64,000 nucleotides of DNA from contig NZ_CH672414.1 of NCBI RefSeq assembly GCF_000152785.1, forward strand, positions 463,615 through 527,614, written 5' to 3'. The notes under the pieces are model-generated. The model saw nothing but the letters and a program-made list of their open reading frames with translations, had not been told where the DNA came from and ran no database searches. This stretch comes from Yoonia vestfoldensis SKA53 (GTDB lineage Bacteria; Pseudomonadota; Alphaproteobacteria; Rhodobacterales; Rhodobacteraceae). The position numbers and the translations under genes are program-made. Each line of letters opens with the position of its first letter. The first letter of the stretch is position 1. Below, one piece after another: positions 46,010 through 55,145 of this stretch.

Positions 46010-46555
46010 CTACTTTGACAGCGGGCCGATCAGCATCACCATTTGGCGGCCTTCCATCTTTGGAAAGTTTTCGACCTTGCCGGTTTCCTTGGTGTCCTCG
46101 GCCACGCGTTCCAGCAATTGACGTCCCAATTCCTGATGCGCCATTTCACGGCCGCGGAAACGCAGGGTGATCTTTACCTTGTCGCCGTTTTCCAGAAACT
46201 TGAACACGCTGCGCATCTTCACTTCGTAATCATGGGAATCAGTGTTCGGGCGGAACTTGATTTCCTTGATCTCGATGATCTTTTGCTTCTTGCGCGCTTC
46301 GGCTTCTTTTTTCTGTGTCTCGTATTTGAACTTGCCGAAGTCCATGATCTTGCAGACCGGAGGAACAGCGTTTGGCGAAATCTCTACCAGGTCAAGCCCG
46401 GCCTCTTCGGCCATCTGCATCGCCCGTTCTGGTGATACAACGCCGACATTTTCGCCGTCTGCACCGATAAGCCGGATTTCGGATCCCCTGATCCGTTCGT
46501 TGATCCGTGGGCCGGTTTCGCGCTGTGGTGGCGCGTTGTGGGGTCTGCGTCCTAT
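46010..46555 (-). CDS. infC: Translation initiation factor IF-3 (non-AUG start)
   Basis: 181 residues if begun at AUA 46555. The N-domain ([19 protein letters not shown]) and C-domain ([34 protein letters not shown]) are complete. IF-3 binds the 30S subunit and proofreads start codons. The only in-frame ATG (46420) would delete the N-domain, and no ATG or GTG occurs at the expected N-terminus. AUA 46555 (or AUC 46564) is preceded by AAAGGA, giving the usual [18 protein letters not shown] start. A rare start codon lets IF-3 repress its own synthesis, as for AUU in E. coli infC. Confidence 0.9.
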   Translation of the reverse strand: MGRRPHNAPPQRETGPRINERIRGSEIRLIGADGENVGVVSPERAMQMAEEAGLDLVEISPNAVPPVCKIMDFGKFKYETQKKEAEARKKQKIIEIKEIKFRPNTDSHDYEVKMRSVFKFLENGDKVKITLRFRGREMAHQELGRQLLERVAEDTKETGKVENFPKMEGRQMVMLIGPLSK

Positions 46556-46859
46556 GGTCTTGATCCTTTGTTTGTGGCATAATGCTGCAGGGCAAACTAA
46601 ACCTGCTTGGCGCGCGCTTCAACCCGCTATCATGCAGTTTCGCAGGTATTTTCAGCAGGACTGCGCGATTTCACTTTCGCGCCGTTTACGACGCGATTTC
46701 ACAATCTGTGGTTGAAAATAGCCTGCGATTCTTAAATATGCGCTCTCCTGCAAGCTTATTTTCCAGCACGAAGTTCAGCGTCGCTGCAGGATTTGGCGTC
46801 AAACAATATGCACCAACAGCCCCTGGCCGCGATTAGCATCGTGCCAAGGGCAAAAAAAA
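46556..46859. other. infC leader and promoter region, no gene
   Basis: About 300 bases between infC and the ferredoxin-NADP reductase stop, more A+T-rich than its flanks. It should hold the minus-strand infC promoter; I found no convincing -35/-10 pair. A run of eight T on the minus strand follows the reductase stop directly, without a clear stem. Confidence 0.45.
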
Positions 46860-47708
46860 TCAGTCCAGAAACGCCTTTTCCACGACATATTGCTGCGGAT
46901 TGGAATTGGCCCCTTCGTTCAACCCATAGCTTTCCAGCATTTCCTTGAGCTCCAGATTGAACGCCAGATTGCCGCAAATCATCGCGCGGTCGGTTCCGGG
47001 TGACAGGACTGGCACGCCAAGGTCGCTGAACGCCTCGCCCGAGCGCATCAGATCGGTGATCCGGCCCATCTTGGGGCTGTCTTCGCGGGTGGTGGTCGGG
47101 TAATATTTGATCTTTTTCCAGAACCCGTCGCCGATCACTTCGTTGAGCAATTCATCCGTTTTCAGCCCTTCGATCAGGTCGCGGCCATAGGTCAATTCGC
47201 CCAGTTCGCGGCAGGTATGGGTGATGATGATCTCGTCGTAATCTTCATAGGTTTGCGGTTCGCGTAACAGGCTGGCAAAGGGCGCAAAGCCGGTGCCGGT
47301 GGCAAAAAACCACAACCGTTTGCCGGGCAGCAAGGCGTCATGCACCAATGTACCAACAGGCTTGGGCCGCAGGATCAGCCCATCGCCGGGCTGGATATGT
47401 TGCAGTTTGGACGTCAGCGGCCCGTCTTGCACCTTGATTGAATAGAATTCCAACTCCTCGTCCCAGCTGGGCGAAGCGATGGAATAGGCGCGCATGATCG
47501 GCTTGCGCTTGCCGGTCTCTGGGTCTTCGTCGCCCATCAGCCCGATCATGACGAATTCGCCTGACCGGAACCGCAGGCTGGCCGGGCGCGTCACGCGGAA
47601 CGAAAACAGCCGGTCGGTGTAATGTTTCACCTCTGTCACGGTCTGCATGTCGGGCAATTGCGGGACGATTTTGGCGCTGGCGTGATTCACGGGGCTTTGC
47701 TCTGTCAT
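46860..47708 (-). CDS. fpr: Ferredoxin-NADP reductase
   Basis: 282 residues, plant/bacterial FNR superfamily. FAD-binding RAYSIASPSWDEELEFYSIKV (the RxYS motif), NADP-binding FFATGTGFAPFASLLRE, and the C-terminal VVEKAFLD typical of the bacterial FPR subclass. It reduces ferredoxin or flavodoxin with NADPH; beside the sulfate-assimilation operon it may supply electrons to the siroheme reductase. ATG 47708 fits family N-termini; ATG 47726 has a better ribosome site (GAGGG) and adds six residues. Confidence 0.92.
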   Translation of the reverse strand: MTEQSPVNHASAKIVPQLPDMQTVTEVKHYTDRLFSFRVTRPASLRFRSGEFVMIGLMGDEDPETGKRKPIMRAYSIASPSWDEELEFYSIKVQDGPLTSKLQHIQPGDGLILRPKPVGTLVHDALLPGKRLWFFATGTGFAPFASLLREPQTYEDYDEIIITHTCRELGELTYGRDLIEGLKTDELLNEVIGDGFWKKIKYYPTTTREDSPKMGRITDLMRSGEAFSDLGVPVLSPGTDRAMICGNLAFNLELKEMLESYGLNEGANSNPQQYVVEKAFLD

Positions 47709-47772
47709 ATGTTCATCGTGACCCATATCGGGCCACCCTCTGTCTAGTCGTTGATCTGTGTCAGGGAAAGGG

Positions 47773-48183
47773 TCAGCTGCGCAAACGGGCCTGATAATGG
47801 TTTTGCTGCCAGTCGGCACGGGCCAGCCATTGGCTTTGTGGCTGGCGGGCGGCCATGGTGTCGTCAATCTCGACCTCGTCGAAACCCGCCCTGCGGGCCA
47901 TGGCATATTGATCGGCGATCACATGGCCGCGCGCGCGCAAGCGGCCCTGATAGCCCGCGCGCCGCAACATCGCGGCCAAAGTGAAACCGCGCCCATCGGC
48001 AAAGCTGGGAAAATCAATGCGGATCATCGGCGCATTGGTCAGCCGTGCCAGTGTGGCGGGGTCGGTGTCGGACGCGATGTCCACGGCATAAGCGCAATCA
48101 TTGGCAATTGTCTGTGCGGCATCGCGGAACGGTCCGGTCCAGTCGTCGGCGGCAAAGCCGGTGTCGGTGACAATAATGCTCAT
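47773..48183 (-). CDS. DUF934 family protein of the sulfite-reduction operon
   Basis: 136 residues. The C-terminal DUF934 part (RIDFPSFADGRGFTLAAMLRRAGYQGRLRARGHV) is recognisable. The family is nearly always beside cysI/cysH genes and has no proven function. Its ATG overlaps the cysH stop (48180-48183). Last gene of the cysG-DUF2849-cysI-cysH-DUF934 operon. Confidence 0.85.
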   Translation of the reverse strand: MSIIVTDTGFAADDWTGPFRDAAQTIANDCAYAVDIASDTDPATLARLTNAPMIRIDFPSFADGRGFTLAAMLRRAGYQGRLRARGHVIADQYAMARRAGFDEVEIDDTMAARQPQSQWLARADWQQNHYQARLRS

Positions 48184-48899
48184 GCTGCCTTGCCTTCCCG
48201 GACCATGCGTCCGTTTTCAAAATGAATACCGCATTCGGTTTTTTCGCTGCCGCGCCACCGGCCCGCGCGGGGGTCCTCACCTGCGCCGACGCGGGTTGTG
48301 CAGGGCATGCAGCCGATGGACGGGTACCCTTGCGCCACCAGCGGGTGACGCGGCAGGCTGTGGTCGGTCATATAGGCGCGCAGATCGTCCGAGGACCAAT
48401 GCGCCAGCGGATTGATCTTGATGCGCGCGCCGTCGGGTTCAAACAACGGCAGGCTGGCGCGCTGACCGTTCTGGAACTGCTTGCGCCCCGTGATCCAGCC
48501 GCCAAAGCCTTGCAGCGCCTGTTCCAATGGGCGGGCTTTGCGCAGGTCGCAGCAGGCATCGGTATCGGCCTGATGCAGCAGCCCGTCGACATCTTCGCGC
48601 AGAATGGCGTTGCGGTCGGGCGTGATGATGCGCACATCGCTTAGCCCAAGCGCCTTGGCCACGTCGCGCTGATAGGCCAGCGATTCGGGAAACAGCATTT
48701 CGGTATCCAGAAAAATCACCGGCACGGCCGTGTCGATCTGTGCAGCCAGATGCAGCAGCACCACGCTTTCGGCACCGAATGACGACACCAGCGCCACAGG
48801 CCCGATTTGGGTGTCGTTCAGCGCAGCGCGCAGGACGGCCAGCGCATCCGAATCGCGGTGCAGCGCGTTGCGGTGGTCGGCCAGATCATCAAGCGGCAT
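48180..48899 (-). CDS. cysH: Adenylyl-sulfate (APS) reductase, CysH family
   Basis: 239 residues. PP-loop-type N-terminus SSFGAESVVLLHLAA, the CC pair in DACCDLRKARPL, CMPC in GCMPCTTRV, and the redox cysteine in ECGIHF. The CC...CxxC set binds [4Fe-4S] and marks an APS reductase rather than a PAPS reductase, so sulfate is probably reduced without APS kinase. It yields sulfite for the siroheme reductase. ATG 48899 lies inside the end of that gene (11-base overlap). Confidence 0.9.
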   Translation of the reverse strand: MPLDDLADHRNALHRDSDALAVLRAALNDTQIGPVALVSSFGAESVVLLHLAAQIDTAVPVIFLDTEMLFPESLAYQRDVAKALGLSDVRIITPDRNAILREDVDGLLHQADTDACCDLRKARPLEQALQGFGGWITGRKQFQNGQRASLPLFEPDGARIKINPLAHWSSDDLRAYMTDHSLPRHPLVAQGYPSIGCMPCTTRVGAGEDPRAGRWRGSEKTECGIHFENGRMVREGKAA

Positions 48900-50559
48900 C
48901 GGCTTTGTCCTCGCTTGGGTAAAGCAGCGTCTTGAACGGGGCGAGCCCCAGACGGCGATAGGTTTGCAAAAACGTCTCGGACGGGTCACGGCGCAGGTCG
49001 AGATACCCTGTCACCAGCCGCTCGATGGCGGGCACGATGTCGTCCGCGCTGAAACCGGGGCCTGCGCGTTCGCCAATGGTCGTCATCTCAGACCCGTCGC
49101 CGCCCAGCGTGATCTGGTAGTTTTCCACCCCCGCACGATCGAGGCCCAAAATCCCGATATGGCCGACGTGGTGATGCCCGCAGGCATTGATGCAGCCCGA
49201 AATCTTGATCTTTAGCGGGCCGACATCATGTTCGATTTTCAATTCGTCAAACCGTGTGGCGATCTGTTGGGCGATAGGGATCGACCGTGCCGTGGCCAGT
49301 GCGCAGTAATCCATGCCGGGGCAGGCGATGATGTCGGACGCCAGCCCGATATTCGCCGTTGCCAGATCGGCCTTGCGCAAGGCGGCGTAAACGGCAGGCA
49401 GGTCGGACTGGTGGACATGCGGCAGGATCACGTTCTGCTCATGGCTGATGCGCAATTCGCCGTGGCCATAGCGGTCTGCCAGTTCGGCCATCACGCGCAT
49501 CTGGTCGGATGTCGCGTCACCGGGTGTGGCACCATGTTTTTTTATGCTGATCGACACGATGGCATAGCCCGCAGCCTTGTGCGCGGACAGGTTCGTATCG
49601 GTCCATGACCGGAAGGCGGGGTTGGCCAGACGTGCCGCCTCATACCCGTCGGTGGCTTTGGTGACGAAAGCAGGCGGGGCAAAGGATTTTTCGATCTCTG
49701 CCAGCAGCGTCTGGTCATAGCCGCCAAAGCCGGCGCGGATCGCGTTGAACCGGTCTTCGACAAGATCGCGGATCGTCTCGATCCCGTTTTCATGCAGGGT
49801 AATCTTGATGCGCGCCTTATATTTGTTATCGCGGCGACCCAGCAGGTTGTAGACGCTGACAATCGCCTCGACGTAAGGCAGCAGGTCCGCCTTGGACACG
49901 AAGTCGCGCAGCACCTTGCCCACCATCGGTGTGCGGCCCAGACCACCGCCGACGATGACCTGATATCCAACCTCGCCCGCGTCATTGCGCACGACGACCA
50001 GCCCGATGTCATGGGCGCGGGTCACGGCGCGGTCGGCGGCGGCACCTGTCACCGCGATCTTGAACTTGCGCGGCAGGAACTGGAATTCGGGGTGGTCGGT
50101 GGACCATTGGCGCAGCAATTCGGCAATCGCGCGCGGGTCTTCGATTTCATCTGCGGCGGCACCGGCGAAATGGTCGGCGGTCACGTTTCGGATCGTGTTG
50201 CCGCTGGTCTGGATCGCATGCATGCCGACATCGGCCAAAGCCTCCAGCATATCAGGCACATCGCCCAGTTTGGGCCAGTTGTACTGGATATTCTGGCGCG
50301 TGGTGAAATGGCCATAGCCCTTGTCCCACCGATCCGCGATCATCGCGAGCTGGCGCATCTGCGCAGGGTTCAGCGTGCCATAAGGCACTGCCACGCGCAG
50401 CATATAGGCGTGCAGTTGCAGATAAAGCCCGTTCATCAGCCGCAGGGGCTTGAATTCATCCTCGGTCAGGGACCCATCAATGCGGCGTTCCACCTGCCCA
50501 CGGAATTGCGCGACGCGGGTGCGCACGAAGGTTTCGTCAAAATCGTTGTATACATACAT
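48889..50559 (-). CDS. cysI: Siroheme/[4Fe-4S] sulfite (or nitrite) reductase
   Basis: 556 residues with the duplicated ferredoxin-like/catalytic layout of this family. Siroheme-Fe4S4 cysteines appear in CPGMDYC (C-x5-C) and GCINACGHHH (C-x3-C) in the C-terminal half; TTRQNIQYNW binds the anion and siroheme. Six electrons reduce sulfite to sulfide. Next to cysH and cysG it is almost certainly the assimilatory sulfite reductase; donor probably reduced ferredoxin from the nearby FNR. ATG 50559 with AGGA upstream. Confidence 0.92.
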   Translation of the reverse strand: MYVYNDFDETFVRTRVAQFRGQVERRIDGSLTEDEFKPLRLMNGLYLQLHAYMLRVAVPYGTLNPAQMRQLAMIADRWDKGYGHFTTRQNIQYNWPKLGDVPDMLEALADVGMHAIQTSGNTIRNVTADHFAGAAADEIEDPRAIAELLRQWSTDHPEFQFLPRKFKIAVTGAAADRAVTRAHDIGLVVVRNDAGEVGYQVIVGGGLGRTPMVGKVLRDFVSKADLLPYVEAIVSVYNLLGRRDNKYKARIKITLHENGIETIRDLVEDRFNAIRAGFGGYDQTLLAEIEKSFAPPAFVTKATDGYEAARLANPAFRSWTDTNLSAHKAAGYAIVSISIKKHGATPGDATSDQMRVMAELADRYGHGELRISHEQNVILPHVHQSDLPAVYAALRKADLATANIGLASDIIACPGMDYCALATARSIPIAQQIATRFDELKIEHDVGPLKIKISGCINACGHHHVGHIGILGLDRAGVENYQITLGGDGSEMTTIGERAGPGFSADDIVPAIERLVTGYLDLRRDPSETFLQTYRRLGLAPFKTLLYPSEDKADAA

Positions 50560-50585
50560 CTGTTTTGTCCTGTCGCCGTCCCGGA

Positions 50586-50897
50586 TCACGTCTGGGGCGG
50601 GGTCTCTACTTGTTTGCCGTGCGGATAATTCGACGGGCCGCGGGTGCGGAACGCCTCGCGGAAATGCACAGGCTCGGGGCCATCCGCGCCCAAGCGGGCA
50701 TCGGCCAGATAGGCCCCTGCGATTTCCGACGCCCGCGCCTTGGCCTGCAACAGGCGCAGATCGGCATGCGCCTCGTCGGTGATCAATTCAGCCCGGGACA
50801 TCAGCGGCGACCAGTGGTCATCCTCGGTCAGCCAGACGGCATCACCGTCCAGCAGCGCATTGGCGGTGACGACCTTGGGGGTGAAACGGGGGGGCAT
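50586..50897 (-). CDS. DUF2849 family protein
   Basis: 103 residues beginning MPPRFTPKVVTANALLDGD. The start overlaps the cysG stop (ATGA, 50897 region), which fixes it; a longer frame to 51182 is a shadow of cysG. DUF2849 proteins sit between cysG and cysI in many Rhodobacterales and have no known activity. The WLTEDDHWSPLMSRAELI stretch is the conserved core. Confidence 0.85.
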   Translation of the reverse strand: MPPRFTPKVVTANALLDGDAVWLTEDDHWSPLMSRAELITDEAHADLRLLQAKARASEIAGAYLADARLGADGPEPVHFREAFRTRGPSNYPHGKQVETPPQT

Positions 50898-52288
50898 CAG
50901 GCGAATTCCTTGATCTTGATGGCAGCCGCCGCCGCGTCGCGCGGAGCAAGGCCGTAAAAGGTGATGACGGGGCCGGTCAGGGCCGCGCGGGTCAGGGTGG
51001 GTTCCAGTTCCACCAGACAGGTGGCGATCACGCGCTGATTGGCACGGCTGGCGTTTTCGATGATCGTCACGGGTGTTGCGGGATCGGCCCCGTGCATCAG
51101 CAAACGGCCCTGAATGAACCGCGCGGCGCGCTTGCCCATGTAAATGGCCGCGACCTCGCCGGGGGCGGCCAGCGCGCGCCAATCGTGATCGGCGTAGCCG
51201 CGCGTGTCATGGCCGGTGATGAACCGCACCGCCGAATTGCGCCCGCGCTGCGTCAGGCTTTGCCCGATACCCGCCACCGCCGCAGAGGCCGCCGTGATCC
51301 CCGGCACGATCGTATAGCTCACGCCTGCGTCGATGATCGCGCTGATTTCCTCGTCCAGACGTCCGAACACTGTCGGATCGCCTGCTTTCAGCCGCACCAC
51401 ATGATGCCCGTCCAGCGCATGCTGCACGATCAGCGCGTTGATCTGGTCCTGCGGCATCGCACGGCCGAAACCCTGCTTGCCGGCGTCAATGATGATCGCT
51501 TCGCGGCGGGCAAGCTCCAAAATCTCAGCCGTGACCAGATTGTCGTGGATCACGACATCGGCTTTATCCAGCGCGTTGCGTGCTTTCAGCGTCAGCAGTT
51601 CAGGGTCGCCCGGGCCCGCGCCGACCAGATCGACATGGCCCGCCTTGCTGCGCGCGGTGATGTGATTGTCGAGCAGCGTTTCCAGCGCGGGAATGATCCC
51701 GGCCTCGCCTGCCGTCCCCATGGCCTTGGGGCCGTGCTGAAAATAGAAATCAGCCCAGAAATCGCGCCGTTTGCGCCCCATCGGCAGCACATCGACCGCA
51801 TGGCGGAATGTCTTGCCAATCCGCGCCAGCACGCCCAGCGACACGGGCAGGCGTTCTTCGATATCGGCCTTGATCGCGCGGGCCAGCACGGGGGCGGCCC
51901 CTTCGGTGCCGATGGCCACGACCACGGGGTCGCGGTCGACGATGGCGGGGGTGATGAACTGGCTATCGGCCAGGTTATCCACGATATTGACCAGCGCGCC
52001 ATCGGCATGGGCGATGGCGGCCACGCGGGCATCCTCGGCGTCATCTTCATTGGCGGCATAAAACAGGGCGGCACAGAGCGTATCACCCGGTTCCATCGCG
52101 CGATTGATGATGCGCAGCTTGCCCGCGGCGGCCCATGCGCTGATCTCGGGGGTGACATCGGGGGCGATCACCGTCAGATGCGCCGTGGTCTTCATCAGCA
52201 GACGCAATTTGGCCATGGCCGCATCGCCACCACCGGACAACACAATTCGGCGACCGGCGACAGCAAGGAAGATCGGAAAATGTTGCAT
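50897..52288 (-). CDS. cysG: Siroheme synthase CysG (fused)
   Basis: 463 residues. N-terminal precorrin-2 dehydrogenase/ferrochelatase domain (about 1-205; VLSGGGDAAMAKLRLL, VNIVDNLADSQFITPAIVDRD) and C-terminal uroporphyrinogen-III methyltransferase (about 217-455; VDLVGAGPGDPELLTLKA, VRLKAGDPTVFGR, IVPGITAASA). It makes siroheme for the reductase downstream. First gene of the operon, divergent from the Lrp-type regulator. Confidence 0.95.
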   Translation of the reverse strand: MQHFPIFLAVAGRRIVLSGGGDAAMAKLRLLMKTTAHLTVIAPDVTPEISAWAAAGKLRIINRAMEPGDTLCAALFYAANEDDAEDARVAAIAHADGALVNIVDNLADSQFITPAIVDRDPVVVAIGTEGAAPVLARAIKADIEERLPVSLGVLARIGKTFRHAVDVLPMGRKRRDFWADFYFQHGPKAMGTAGEAGIIPALETLLDNHITARSKAGHVDLVGAGPGDPELLTLKARNALDKADVVIHDNLVTAEILELARREAIIIDAGKQGFGRAMPQDQINALIVQHALDGHHVVRLKAGDPTVFGRLDEEISAIIDAGVSYTIVPGITAASAAVAGIGQSLTQRGRNSAVRFITGHDTRGYADHDWRALAAPGEVAAIYMGKRAARFIQGRLLMHGADPATPVTIIENASRANQRVIATCLVELEPTLTRAALTGPVITFYGLAPRDAAAAAIKIKEFA

Positions 52289-52319
52289 GGCGCACCTTTT
52301 GATTTCTTGCCTTCAACAT

Positions 52320-52332
52320 AGAACATTGTTCT
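52320..52332. promoter_or_regulatory. Perfect palindrome between cysG and its divergent regulator
   Basis: AGAACA-T-TGTTCT, perfect, 32 bases upstream of the cysG ATG and in the only regulatory gap of the divergent pair. Probably the operator of the adjacent Lrp/AsnC protein for both genes. Confidence 0.6.
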
Positions 52333-52424
52333 GCTATTTGCTGCCCCTAGACGGCAACAAAGGATGAATGTTCCAAGTTGCGCCAAAAACAGACCATGCG
52401 TCCTTGAATGATCGGAAAACAGGA

Positions 52425-52883
52425 ATGGCTTTGCGGATTGATGCGACAGACCGGAAGATTTTAGCGGCCTTGCAGGCAGATGCGGCCCAGTCGCTGGACG
52501 ATATTGCCAAGACGGTGGGGTCGTCCAAAACCCCTGTCTGGAATCGTATCCGCAAGCTGCGCGAGGCGGGGGTGATCGGCCAGCAGACCGTGATCCTTGA
52601 TGCCGAAAAGCTAGGGTTCGAGGCGTGTTTTTTCGTGCTGATCCGCACGTCGGAACATGACAAGGACTGGCAGGCGCGGTTCCTTGCCGCGCTGAAATCA
52701 CGGCCCGAGGTGCAAGAGGCGCATCGTCTGGCGGGCGATATCGACTATATCCTCAAGGTGCGGGTCAAGAATGCGCGGGCCTATGACACCTTCTATCAGG
52801 CGCTGATTTCAGAGGTAAAAGTGCATAATGTGACCGCGCTGTTGTCGATGGAAGAAATCAAATCGACGGTGGCCCTGCCGCTC
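52425..52883 (+). CDS. Lrp/AsnC family regulator of the sulfur operon
   Basis: Translation runs to the TAG stop at 52884-52886. 153 residues from ATG 52425; an in-frame ATG at 52368 with AAAGGA is the alternative start. Winged helix (ATDRKILAALQADAAQSLDDIAKTVGSSKTPVWNRIRKLREAGVI split by a short turn) then RAM domain (LAGDIDYILKVRVKNARAYDTFYQ). Divergent from cysG-cysH, so it probably tunes sulfate assimilation, perhaps to cysteine. Confidence 0.88.
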
Positions 52884-52963
52884 TAGCGATGGGGTGCTTA
52901 CGGGTGCGGGCGGGTTTTGCGCATCGTCAAGATCACACCGCGTTGATCGGGTCTGCCGCAGGC

Positions 52964-54130
52964 CTAGCGCGTGGCCACCATCAACCCTGTCAGCCCGTGA
53001 AAATGATAGACATCGCCATAACTGGGCGGGGCCGTCAGGCGCAGGTCTGGGCAGCGCGTGAACAGCACATCGAGCGCGATCTTCAGTTCGAGCCGTGCCA
53101 GCGGTGCGCCAACGCAGAAATGGATGCCACCGCCGAAACTGGTGTTCTGTGGGCCGCTGCGGGTGGGGTCGAACCGCGCGGGATCGGGATAGACCGCCGG
53201 ATCGCGGTTCGCCGCCCCGAGCAGGCAGGCGATCTGGTCGCCGCGTTTGAAGCGCTGGTCGCCGATCTGCACATCCTCGTAAACCCAGCGGGTGAACATG
53301 TGCAGCGGCGGGTCGTGGCGGATAACTTCCTCTACGCAAGCATCTGTGATACCACGGATATTGTGTTCCAGCAGGGTCTTGGTGCCATTGCCCAAAGTAT
53401 GCACCGTTGCTTCATGGCCCGCGTTCAGCAGCAAGATGCAGGTGGTGATCAATTCCTCGGTGGTTAGCTTTTCGCCCTGTTCCTCGGCCGCGATCAGGGT
53501 CGAGATCAGGTCGTCTGCGGGGGTCTTGCGGCGGGTTGCAACATAGCCGCGCATGAAATCTGAAAAATCCGTCGATGCGGTGATGGCCGCAGCCTCGATT
53601 TCCGGCGTGCGGCGGGCCTGATACATCGCGACCATGGCGTTCGACCATGCCAGCAGATCATCCGCGCGATCCTCTGGCACGCCCAGCAGCCGGGCGATGG
53701 TGATCACCGGCACGGGTTGGGCATAGGCCGTCAGCAGATCGAAGGGTTCGTCTGGAAAGCGGTCGATCAGGTCATGGCACAGCTGCGTGATCTGCGGGGC
53801 GAGCGCCGCAATGGTGCGGCTGGTAAAGGCGCGCAGGACCAGCGCGCGCAGGCGGGTGTGGCGGGGCGGTTCGAGTTCGAGCATCGAATGCGCCTCGATG
53901 TCATAGAACGGGCGTAGCGCATCGGGGATCGCGCGCGCCAGTTCGGGCGGACATTCGCGCCCCATGCGCCGGTCGCGCAGCACGGCATGAACAGCCTTGT
54001 GCGACACGGCACAGGGCATGGCATAATCGTCCCACCAGAAAAAATCACCCGTTTGCCGCGCGCGGTCATAGAACGGATAGGGGTTCTGCACAAAGGCGGG
54101 ATCGGTCGGCGACTGGGTCAGATGCTGCAT
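52964..54130 (-). CDS. Cytochrome P450
   Basis: 388 residues, bacterial class I type. I-helix NAGHEATV (near residue 240), K-helix EEVIRHDPP (ExxR), and the haem loop FGGGIHFCVGAPLARLE with C near residue 336. It binds haem and inserts one oxygen atom into an unknown substrate, needing a ferredoxin and reductase not encoded here. The start is ATG 54130; a longer frame to 54181 has no site. It is divergent from a B12-binding regulator-like gene. Confidence 0.93.
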   Translation of the reverse strand: MQHLTQSPTDPAFVQNPYPFYDRARQTGDFFWWDDYAMPCAVSHKAVHAVLRDRRMGRECPPELARAIPDALRPFYDIEAHSMLELEPPRHTRLRALVLRAFTSRTIAALAPQITQLCHDLIDRFPDEPFDLLTAYAQPVPVITIARLLGVPEDRADDLLAWSNAMVAMYQARRTPEIEAAAITASTDFSDFMRGYVATRRKTPADDLISTLIAAEEQGEKLTTEELITTCILLLNAGHEATVHTLGNGTKTLLEHNIRGITDACVEEVIRHDPPLHMFTRWVYEDVQIGDQRFKRGDQIACLLGAANRDPAVYPDPARFDPTRSGPQNTSFGGGIHFCVGAPLARLELKIALDVLFTRCPDLRLTAPPSYGDVYHFHGLTGLMVATR

Positions 54131-54299
54131 GGCGCAGCTTTGCCGCGCTGCCGCAATCTTTGCAATGGGGGCAGAACACATCCGATCACGAAACCGCGAC
54201 GTTCTGACGCGGCACAGCGCCGTGCCGCTGTGTTAACCTGCATGCGATTGGATACCGCAGGCAGGCCGCAGAGGCGTCAACGATACCCAGTCAGCCAAC

Positions 54300-54307
54300 G
54301 GGGGGGG
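54300..54307 (+). other. G8 homopolymer at the ribosome-binding region of the B12-binding gene
   Basis: Eight consecutive G bases seven bases before ATG 54315 (two before ATG 54309). It supplies the only Shine-Dalgarno-like sequence for this gene, so length changes by slippage would alter spacing. Confidence 0.6.
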
Positions 54308-54314
54308 AATGTTC

Positions 54315-55145
54315 ATGGCGAAAACGTCTTTGGACGACGGAGTGTTCGACCGTTCGGCCTATCAGAACGCGAAACGGCAATTGCGTCTGGTGGAAACGGA
54401 ACTGCCGCAAAACGCGGTATCCAGCCTGGCCCGCGAGGTCGTGCGCCGCCTTGCGTTCCGCATGCCGCGGCACGAAAACGCGGCCGACCTGCCGACGCAA
54501 TCCGAAATCGACCTGCTTTGCGCCGCCCTGTTGTCGGCGGATGATACGGCTGCGGATCAGTTCATCCTTGCCGCCCGCCGTGATGGTGTCGATGTCGGGG
54601 CGATCAGCCGTGGCTATGTTGCCGGTGCTGCGCGCAAACTGGGGCAGATGTGGGATGACGACCGGATTTCATTCATCGATGTGACGCTGGCCTGTGGCAA
54701 GCTTTACGGGATCATCCGTGGCCTGCGCCATGTGCTGGCCCCGCAGATCATCCAGGGCCGTGAAACGCGCCCTGCGCTGTTTGCCTTGGTGCCGGGCGAA
54801 ACCCATACATTGGGGATCGAGATCGCGACCGACCATTTCCGCCGCGACGGGTGGGATGTGGATATGCTGATGGGGCTGGACCATGATGCGATGGTGTCCG
54901 AGGCCGACCTGCGCCATTACGAAGCCATCGTGCTGGTCGCCAATTCCGACCGCATGCTGGAACCGCTGACCCGGCTCAGCCTTGCGCTGCGCATCACGCA
55001 GCCGCTGGCGCATATCATCGTGGCGGGGGGCATTCTGGATCACCACCCCGATATCCTGCACCTTGTCGGAGCAGAGGCGGTGATGGCCGATCTGGATACC
55101 GCGATTGCCACCCTGCGCGACGTGCTGGGGCCAGCGAAAACCTAG
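54315..55145 (+). CDS. Cobalamin-binding (PpaA/AerR/CarH-like) regulator
   Basis: 276 residues. A four-helix cap (about 75-150) with [23 protein letters not shown], whose tryptophan packs against the upper ligand in CarH/AerR-type proteins, is followed by a B12-binding Rossmann domain (about 160-270) with [10 protein letters not shown] in place of DxHxxG (the cobalt histidine kept) and VAGGIL. No DNA-binding domain is seen, as in AerR/PpaA, which act through a partner repressor. No photosynthesis genes lie nearby. Light or B12 sensing is possible. Its TAG stop overlaps the tpiA stop on the other strand (CTAG). Confidence 0.78.
   Translation: MAKTSLDDGVFDRSAYQNAKRQLRLVETELPQNAVSSLAREVVRRLAFRMPRHENAADLPTQSEIDLLCAALLSADDTAADQFILAARRDGVDVGAISRGYVAGAARKLGQMWDDDRISFIDVTLACGKLYGIIRGLRHVLAPQIIQGRETRPALFALVPGETHTLGIEIATDHFRRDGWDVDMLMGLDHDAMVSEADLRHYEAIVLVANSDRMLEPLTRLSLALRITQPLAHIIVAGGILDHHPDILHLVGAEAVMADLDTAIATLRDVLGPAKT

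Noticed and set aside
46010..46420. IF-3 starting at ATG 46420
   Set aside because: This would remove the N-domain; in-frame upstream codons encode the conserved N-terminus from a non-AUG start.
46392..46622. Possible second protein at the infC 5' end
   Set aside because: It is the wrong frame over the true infC N-terminal coding region.
54209..54228. GCGGCAC...GTGCCGC dyad upstream of the B12-binding gene as an operator
   Set aside because: Only seven bases per arm in GC-rich DNA with no second site; too weak to call.
54309..55145. Photosynthesis-gene-cluster regulator (AerR/PpaA) with its cluster
   Set aside because: No bch, crt or puf genes nearby; only the protein type is similar.
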